Below the pieces are notes generated by a model. The model saw only the letters and a list, made by a program, of their open reading frames with translations. It was not told the origin of the DNA and did no database searches. DNA of 64,000 nt, from positions 9,108,230-9,172,229 of the forward strand of contig OZ022578.1 of assembly GCA_963669155.1 (NCBI GenBank), read 5' to 3'. A program made the position numbers and the translations under genes. Shown piece after piece: positions 56,693-64,000 of this stretch (its first letter is position 1; each line of letters starts with the position of its first letter). This DNA comes from Arbacia lixula. Its lineage: Eukaryota > Echinodermata > Echinoidea > Arbacioida > Arbaciidae.

Positions 56693-57119
56693 AGCTGCAT
56701 TCAAGTGATTTTTCATTGATCGTGATTCAAAACGTGAATCAGAATGCAAACATGAAACAATGATAGACGTGGGTATCAAAGCGTGATTCTGCAGAAGCGC
56801 AGTCGCTAAAAATCAAGTTAACGTAATCGTAATAAAGGTCTCAATCATGATTCTACACATCAGTATCATGGTCTGCTTTCAGCTCAGTCAAGAAACGTAC
56901 ACCTGCTTTGCATGTCTGCAATACACGTACGCCCTTGTCTTCATGTGCAGATTACTTCCTGGGTCAAAGTGCACAGTACACTGAGCAGTGGTTAAGCTTG
57001 AAATGAGTATTGATGAAAAACCACTTGAATGATCTCCCACAGTAATTGTGGTTCAAAACGGTGTTTTCATCCATGATTCATGTTTGTGATTCCAGCTTCA
57101 AAAAGTTGATTGAATGCAC
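56693..57119. mobile_element. Possible inverted-repeat mini-element
   Basis: Ends GCTGCATTCAA and, inverted, GGTGCATTCAA enclose about 427 bp with several GTGATTC / GAATCA phrases in opposite orientations. Weak arms; tentative. Confidence 0.35.
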
Positions 57120-57779
57120 CTTTTATGTACTGGTCTTTCTATAATACAATGACATTTACAATCATGACTGAAATCAAATTTACGAAAGTCATGCTCTGTG
57201 GTAAACATAAGTATGAGAGAGTCCTCATGTACAGATCATATTTTTGTGTGTGGGTGGGAAAGGGGAATGAAAATAAAAACAGAAATGATACATGCACCAA
57301 TTTGCCATCACCTCTAAATAGCAGAAAATGATAAATTCTTTAAAATGCTCAGGGGCACATTTTTTATGAATATTTGCCCTAATTGCAGTTGAATTAGAGC
57401 AGGAATACTCCATGGGGGTGGATGTGTTTTTCTCCAGCTGACACTGTGATGAAGTGATGAAAAATGGTTGCCTGGTTACTAAGGGAATGAAACTGTATGA
57501 GGATACATGTTTTCCTCCAGATTGCAAGATTGCACCGATTCTCATATTCTCTCCCCTCTATGGCCAGATGTTACATCTATGTCTGAAAGTTTTGGGGACA
57601 CGAACATAACATGTGGGTCACATAGTTGGTAAAAGATTGCTCTTTCAAGAGAATCTCATTTAATAATGCTTTTCAAAATGCAGAGCCATAACCACTACTG
57701 AACGTGACTCAATTATTGTGGAGTGACTTTCCATAGCTGAATTATACTACTTAGAAGGACATGTCAGTGCTTCTCTTCA

Positions 57780-57830
57780 CCCCCCCCCCCCCCCCACAAA
57801 CACACACACAAACCTCTCTCTCTCACTCTC
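57780..57830. repeat. Poly-C, CA and CT simple repeat
   Basis: C-run (about 57780-57795), then ACACACAC and CTCTCTCT. Confidence 0.93.
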
Positions 57831-58122
57831 TATTTTGTGTAGTGAACAAGAAGGGTTCAATGTGAATGAATCCCATCATTGGTGTCTCATGGTACACAGC
57901 ACAGAAAGGCTGCAACCCTTTCATATTACACATCAGGAGTGAAGTCAAACTCAACTCAAACATGCACCTACAAGCACATTCATGGAGCACAAAAATAGCT
58001 AACACTCTTTTGTGTGGAACAGGGGTTGAATGGGAACAGGTCCCTTTATGGAATGCATGTCTAGAAGCACAATGCTTTTGTGTTGGATGTAATGGGTGAA
58101 GTGTGAACAAGCCTTCTCTTAC

Positions 58123-58224
58123 CTCCCACTCATCCTGGTCACGATACACTGTGACTTCAGCAGGCAAGGCTGAGACATCAAAGAACCTCAGGGCGTTCTC
58201 TGTTGCCACCACATGCACATCCAC
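58123..58224 (-). CDS. PPCDC: Phosphopantothenoylcysteine decarboxylase, earliest coding exon in window
   Basis: Acceptor TTTTCTGTAG before 58224, donor GTAAGA after 58123, exactly 34 codons. Reads VDVHVVATENALRFFDVSAL and PAEVTVYRDQDEWE. It corresponds to the second strand-helix unit of the flavodoxin-like fold (human EVAVVTTERAKHFY...DADEWE). The preceding exon should carry the FMN-binding GVTGSVAA motif; I searched the minus strand up to 64000 and did not find it, so the gene start is probably outside the window. Gene order and phase (0/0/1) with the other three exons are consistent. Confidence 0.94.
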
Positions 58225-59145
58225 CTACAGAAAAGCAACCAGTCAAAGCAAAATTAACAACTGCACTTTGCGATTTAAATATATCAAAGCCCCATGGTTA
58301 ATTGCAATGTAAGAAGAAAAAAAGAAGAACATGAGACTAGGTAAATATAGGAGACACAGAAGGGGAAGCATGAACAGCAACAACAGCAAGGAGGAAGAAA
58401 AACAATCTCAGAAAAGGACAATATGAACAAGATAATCACTACCAGCAGGATGAAGCAGAAGAATGAGAAAAACAACAACAACAGCAATGAGAAAACCAGA
58501 AGAAACAGGGAAGGAAAAAGGAAAAACAACAACAGAGACAAAGAAAACACAAAGAAATGTGTCTATAAAATAGAAATGAAAAATATGTAGGAAATATTGT
58601 GAGGCTGAGTAAGGACGACAGGGAGAGGAAAGAAAGGAGAAAAAAAAAATTATCTAGCAAAATATACAAATCAACTTTCATGTATGCTTACTCCCTCTTA
58701 CCAGGTAATCTATTAATTTGTCTACATCCACTGGCCTCCATACTGATACAGGCAATCATTTACTAATGATCTGATTGATTTCCATAATCATGCTGACCTA
58801 ATTATTAAATGGCCTTGTAATAAGTAAGTCGAGTCAATTTGTACGGTATGGTACTACATTGTGTTGACATAATACAAGATGACAATATGCACATTGCTAT
58901 AGCTCGTAATTTTATCACTTTCTACCTTGTTCCCTGTTCTTCATTATCAATTTTACTTCTTTTAATTGCATTGTGTTCAGTGTGTGAGTTTAGGATTTTC
59001 ATTTTGATTACATGAGCCATTATGATAGGGAGCACAATCGAAGTAGAATGAAGAAGGCGGGAAGCAGGGATCTAAGGAGGAAAAGAAGAAAGGAAGAACA
59101 TGAGTAGGGAGAAGGCAGACAAGCAAAAGTGTATGTGAGATGGAG

Positions 59146-59207
<62 letters not shown>

Positions 59208-61780
59208 TGAAGATAAGAGAGAAAGAGAGAGGAGAGTGTGTGAGAGAGAGAGGGTGGCGGAGATATAAGAGAGAAAGAGAGAGGAGAGAGGGAGAGTGAG
59301 AAAAAGAGAAACGATAAGAGACAGAGAGAGAGGATGGAGATGATAAGAGAGACTAGACAGAGATAGATAGATAGATAGATATATAGACAGGGAAAGAGAG
59401 AGAGAAAGAGTAACAAAGAGAGGAAAGTGAGGAGGAAAATGAGTAAGAGTGGTAAAATTGAAGAGATCCATGAAGAAAAAATATATAAAAATGGAGGGAG
59501 AAATATAACAAAAGTGAGAGCACATACATAGAGATGAACCAAATCAATTTGGGTCACTATAATATTCAACTTATCATTTTAGACTAGTTGACAGAGTTCA
59601 GTCTCTCGCCCTACTGGTTAGTAATCAAATCAGATTCGCATGCTAAACTAATACCATTCTTTACCTTACCCCTGACAAGGAGTGCACACTGATGGAAGGG
59701 GGGAGGGGGGTGTCATAGAGTAGTTAGGTTTGGTTCCTCTAATTCACACTCTGAAACTCAATTACACTTTTTTTTTTGTAAATTGACATAGAAAATGTAG
59801 TTGGGGCTTAGTCATACTTTCAGCTAACTGGTGTGTGTGTACATATCCACCTTCAAACTGAACTCAAACATTTTTACCTCATCATTTGTTTTGCAAGCAT
59901 TGATGGTTCCTAATTTTCAAAAGTGATTTTCCGTCAGGTTCTCAGCAAAATCAACAAATTGATGTCTTTCTTGCTTCCTCCATATTAATGCTGACATGTG
60001 TTAGTTTATCATGATGCATGTGTTCACACACTCACAGTGAGCACTCCAATTGTGTGTTCAAAGTGCATCACACCATAGACCCTACTACATGGTCACATTT
60101 CTTCTAGTTTTTACCCGTCCATTTAGTGAAATACAACCAATTCCCATAGAGCAGCATTTTGTCTGGCAATCAAAAACTTAAACAGAAAAATGTTCTTCCT
60201 AAAGGGTCTTTTGTAGGAATAAAAATATTTGCATAACATAAAGATCATAAAAATAAAAAACAAATATACAAATCAAATAGAACAGCGAAGATCAATCAAT
60301 TGAAATCATCATAATCACACGCACACAATTTTTTGCAAGAAAAACTGTGTTGAGAAACTAGTTTAACAGAGGTTTGGATTATGATTTTGTTTTTGTCCAT
60401 TTTTAAAACAAAACCATGTGTCGCCTTGAGGCATATCATCCCATCGTTCCAATTTCCAAAAACAAAATCAGTGCCCAAGAGCATGTCATCCACTATCTAT
60501 GCATCCGCTTTCCTCCATATGATATTTTCTTTGAGCAAGCTGCGCCTGTCCATAATATGCATTACTCAATCTGACATCTGCTGGTGCTTGACTGCGGTGC
60601 CAGCTTACTCGCCCCCCTAGGGGTGTGAGGGCAGGCCAGCAAGGCGGAGTCAAGACAGGGGTAAACATAAAGGAGCGGGGGCTTACGGGAGCAGAAAGGT
60701 CAGAGGGTCAACCAGACATCCTCAGATTTCTTGACATCTGCTTCCATTAGATCTCTCTGAGGGAACGAGGCATGAAATGATGCTTTCACAAAATGCACAT
60801 GGGATGTGCTCCCTTATCCAGTCAACAACAAGGATGTTCATACTAGCATACGTGCATGCAGTTTATGTAATAAGTCCCTGTGGCAGATTCAGGCATGGTT
60901 AACATTGCATCTGTGCAGATAATGAAACAGTAGCCTTTAGAGTAAGTTTTCAAGTAAATTGTAAATTATCTTTTCCTTGCTTCATCCGTCAACGCGACGA
61001 TGTTAAAATTGCAGCTTCATTCAAGTTTGAAAAATTTGAGGTCTTTTATATCAAAAGTGTAATCTTTATACCTGGTAGAAAGACACTTTATACATGGTTT
61101 GTAATTGTTTCAGCTCAAGTTAGACATTCTGACTTTCAGGTCATACTATACATGAATCAGCACCTGTGCTTGCTTCAAAGAAACACGCCATTTCCTTTTA
61201 AGATTCTTTGTGCATTCATGACCATCTTCATAGTAAAGATTTTACCAAGGCATCGTGGCTGGTGTATGTCATCAAATGGGTGGTAATTGTACAAGGCTTA
61301 TGTTACATGATCATACCTCCAAGGCCATCAGTTCAGAAAATTAGAGCACTGATTACCTACAAAAGTTGCAGCGTGCTCCAAGAAAGAGGAACAAGTGCTC
61401 TGCTAAGCCTGAGGAGCAACCAAAGCTTTTGATAAATTAAGGTAAGAAATTGAGGAGAGTTCTACATGTAGAGGATAAAACATCCATGACAAGATACTGT
61501 ACAGTGTATATGAATGTAGAAAACTCACATGCAGTTTGGAAAGAGTTAGCCAGTGAAAATTGAATAGGTCATAGAATGGTCAACATCAAAACCACACTAC
61601 CTGTCCCATACTCCTGCAACATTTACATGTACATTCAAAGTCCTTTAAATCTGCTATTTCTGTTCGAGTCAGATGAGGGAAAATCAAGAGTTTTTTTAAA
61701 CTCCACTACTCCACAATGCATGTATAAGTGTTTTTATTCATTTGACACGATTTGATGTATTACACCATTCTGCACTAAAG
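58225..61780 (-). other. PPCDC upstream intron, with GA tract
   Basis: No exon recognised. GA-rich low-complexity sequence runs from about 59140 to 59415, with a pure (GA)n core at 59150-59201, GATA repeats at 59362-59385 and a G-run at 59698-59711. Confidence 0.6.
59140..59415. repeat. (GA)n microsatellite and GA-rich flank
   Basis: Pure GA at 59150-59201, with (GATA)n at 59362-59385. Confidence 0.95.
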
Positions 61781-61789
61781 CCTGTAGCT

Positions 61790-61975
61790 GCGGGCTGACT
61801 TTTCGCCACTGATCAGCGTGACTCTTGCATAATGTGTTGGATGGACAATAGACCACAGGTTATGAATACACTTCAAATTACTTATAGGGTGCAATTACCC
61901 TTTCCGTAACTGCAGTTCCATGGCAAATTTTGACATCACACGTGAACCAGGGTTATAAAGACAAAATCTTATTGT
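61790..61975 (+). repeat. Dispersed repeat R2, copy 2 (uninterrupted)
   Basis: Aligns to 52074-52133 plus 52701-52850 without the 567-bp element, preserving the pre-insertion arrangement. Confidence 0.75.
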
Positions 61976-62133
61976 GGGCTACAGGTTAACCAATCCTTTA
62001 TGTGCCACACAAGATGTAGCTCTCTAATGTGTGTGTGTGTGTGTGAATCACTTGTGCAAAATGGCATTAGTGGCACAGAAAGAGCCCCATCTCTATCCCT
62101 ACATGTACCTCTACCCCACCCCACCAGTCTACC

Positions 62134-62152
62134 CCCCCCCCCCCCCCCCCCC
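62134..62152. repeat. Poly-C run
   Basis: C-run of about 18 within a pyrimidine-rich stretch. Confidence 0.95.
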
Positions 62153-63719
62153 TGTGTTTGTAGACCATGCTCCTAATCCAGAGCAATACACAAATCCAAT
62201 CATCCATGCCTTGCACTCTGATCTCCTGAAGATGTGAACACCCTCATAGTGCATGGAAGGCTCTCATGATGTGTGGGGGTTGCGAGGGGGAGGGGGAGAG
62301 GCAGTATACATCACAAAATAAAAGAACAAGACACTACAATGAAGAGGGGGGTGCAGTAAATATTCTTTACAGTTTAATATACCAAAAATATTTAGAAAGT
62401 GATTAGCGATTTGCTGCAATTTGAAGGGAAAAAAACACAATACAAGCAATGTGAAAAATGCAAGACATGGTGAGGAGGGTCCACTAGTGACGATGGTTGA
62501 TGTTTGATAATGGAATAGGAAACACAAGAATATGGCAGTTTCTATGAATACAAAGTAGTGATTAGTACGGGAGGTTTGAGACCGTGAAATGACTACGGCA
62601 AGTAAATCAAAACTTAAGGGAAGCCTTTTGCAGCTTTTGTAGAATCAGGTGGATGTTTGCTTGACATGTCAATGTACATTGTATCTATGCAGCTGCTTGG
62701 CACAGTTAGAAGATACAATTTAGCAAATACAATTTGTATCAATGCCAATGACTCAGTAGTACACTCACACCAGGGATGTGTTAGGAAGGAGGGACAACTC
62801 AACCATAATATATTCAAACATCTGTATGGATACTAAAGCGTGCTAATGAATGTCAAAAGCATTCCACAATCACTGCAATGCTTTGAAGTCCCATGCGCGG
62901 CACCGTCATTTTGCTATCGTCAACTTGGAAAGCAGTATCTTTAATTGCCTGTTTTGTTTCTCGAAGCTGTGTTTCTTATCACATTTTTTTGCAATTTTCA
63001 AGAAAGTTAAGGGGCAACACCTCTAAAGATCCTGTATTCGTTTTTCTTCTAAATAATTGTTGAATGATGCACAAACGGAGATATAAGATAATATTCTTAC
63101 TTACATAATTAACAAATTTCTTCACTTTCCGGAGATTTCCGGAAATGTCGGATTCAATCATTATCAAAATCATATATTAAGCTGCTTACTTTCATTAACA
63201 GAGTTTGCGTGAATTTGCGTGCAAATGAGATATTTTACTTTAAAAAACTGTTAATTTTTGTTCGCTGATATCTCTTTTCCTCACAAAAGTATTGATGCAA
63301 TCCAACAGAAGTGGACAAGCGAAATAAGACTCTACATTTCTTTTGTTCTCTCTGAGAAACCGTTGCTAGGCAATCGTGTTCGTTATTGTTAAAACACGTG
63401 AAAAGCACATGCTGAGACCACGCAATTTTTCGGCGGTGCCACGCATGGGCTCAAAGAAAGAATGTTGTTTCATATCCTTTCCTAACACATCCCTGCTCAC
63501 ACTACACTCCTTGGGAGGTATACATGTACCAGTACACAGGTACACCATTACATGAACAAGCATCTTTTATCTTAGCTTTTGTTACTTTATAATGTGTTTA
63601 TGTCCTTGTCCTTAAAGCAAACTAAAACATTCTTCCACTGGTTATGATCATGCTCAATGCTATGACTGAAGTAAATTCACATTTAAGGTAAAAAAAGTAT
63701 TATATTGAGCTGCTACGCT
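62153..63719. other. Intron or intergenic, nothing recognised
   Basis: No exon seen on either strand; the missing first PPCDC exon is not here as far as I can tell. Confidence 0.4.
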
Positions 63720-63960
63720 TACTTGTGAACTAAACACACGTATGCGACACCCAGCGAAATGGCTAGCCACGATCAGGGCCGAAGGTTTACCTTCGGTAAG
63801 GACCGTGCATTCTAACCAGGCGGGTAAATGCGTAAGTGTCCGAGAAACAATACACATAGGTAAGTGTGCGTTTTGCACAGAACGCACGGCGTATCGCAGC
63901 GCGCTAGGGATTTATCCTGCGTACGACGCTTGAAAGCCTTTAATGTGCTGTTGCAGCCTT
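63720..63960. other. CpG-rich segment, possible promoter-proximal DNA
   Basis: Locally CpG-rich (CAGCGAAATGG, GAACGCACGGCGTATCGCAG, GCGTACGACGC) in an otherwise CpG-poor region, with a small hairpin (CCGAAGGTTTACCTTCGG, 63780-63797). It could mark a promoter or 5' UTR exon for PPCDC or a divergent neighbour. No coding frame matches PPCDC. Confidence 0.3.
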
Positions 63961-64000
63961 CATCTTTGGGCAACAGGAAGTGCTAGGTTTTGAACGACCA

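Larger units (their letters stand above)
51128..58122 (-). other. PPCDC intron (about 7 kb)
   Basis: Repeat-rich: R1 copy 3, a nested transposon, tandem repeats, two small inverted-repeat elements and several GA tracts (listed separately). No internal exon recognised. Confidence 0.8.

Noticed and set aside
60486-60668. First PPCDC exon candidate
   Set aside because: The minus frame has no GVTGS motif or phase-compatible donor; it does not match the family.
1-64000. Retroviruses, LTR elements, Polintons or other capsid-bearing elements
   Set aside because: I saw no gag, pol-with-LTR, envelope, capsid or protein-primed polymerase signals anywhere in the window.

Overview
The window is animal (metazoan) nuclear DNA, AT-rich and intron-rich. 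It is full of simple repeats, foldback elements and small DNA-transposon remnants. The mix fits a marine deuterostome: fragments of CR1/L2-type LINEs with an (ATT)n tail, a secreted C-type lectin plus PAN-domain gene, a divergent rhodopsin-class receptor without introns in its 7TM region, and many CA, GA, GAA and poly-C tracts. A sea urchin is my best guess, but that is inference; no species-diagnostic sequence was identified.

Layout. 1-1250: 3' end of a CR1/L2-like LINE. 4946-7113: an intronless coding region for a 591-residue disordered, proline/lysine-rich protein with a KRVRF (PP1-docking type) motif. 9840-19797, minus strand: a small secreted lectin-like gene. It has a PAN/Apple exon, half a C-type lectin domain, and two alternative signal-peptide exons inside a tandem segmental duplication of about 1.9 kb, each copy of which has acquired different insertions. 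19863-21100: a TTAA-flanked long-armed foldback element nested in the upstream copy. 21.2-26.6 kb: simple repeats, a TTAA mini-element and a LINE fragment. 28834-30070, minus strand: a class A GPCR. 30.1-43.2 kb: intergenic, with simple repeats, SINEs, a hAT-like nested palindrome, a 29-bp minisatellite pair, a LINE ORF1-like fragment and a long (GAA)n tract.

43722-58224, minus strand: the last four coding exons of phosphopantothenoylcysteine decarboxylase (PPCDC, coenzyme A biosynthesis). Splice sites are clean and exon junctions match the vertebrate gene. The first coding exon was not found and probably lies beyond 64000. The PPCDC introns carry much of the structural interest. They hold an 0.8-kb inverted repeat flanked by a 14-bp direct repeat, a TTAA mini-element, and a 77-bp perfect palindrome that puts two CTCF-like motifs head to head. 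They also hold a third copy of a dispersed repeat, a 58-bp minisatellite whose unit recurs inverted 20 kb away, and a transposon insertion whose empty site is preserved at 61.8 kb.

The four protein genes (disordered protein, lectin, GPCR, PPCDC) show no sign of working in one pathway; this is an ordinary gene neighbourhood. The notable biology is the duplicated promoter and signal-peptide exon of the lectin gene and the palindromic and mobile-element structures.
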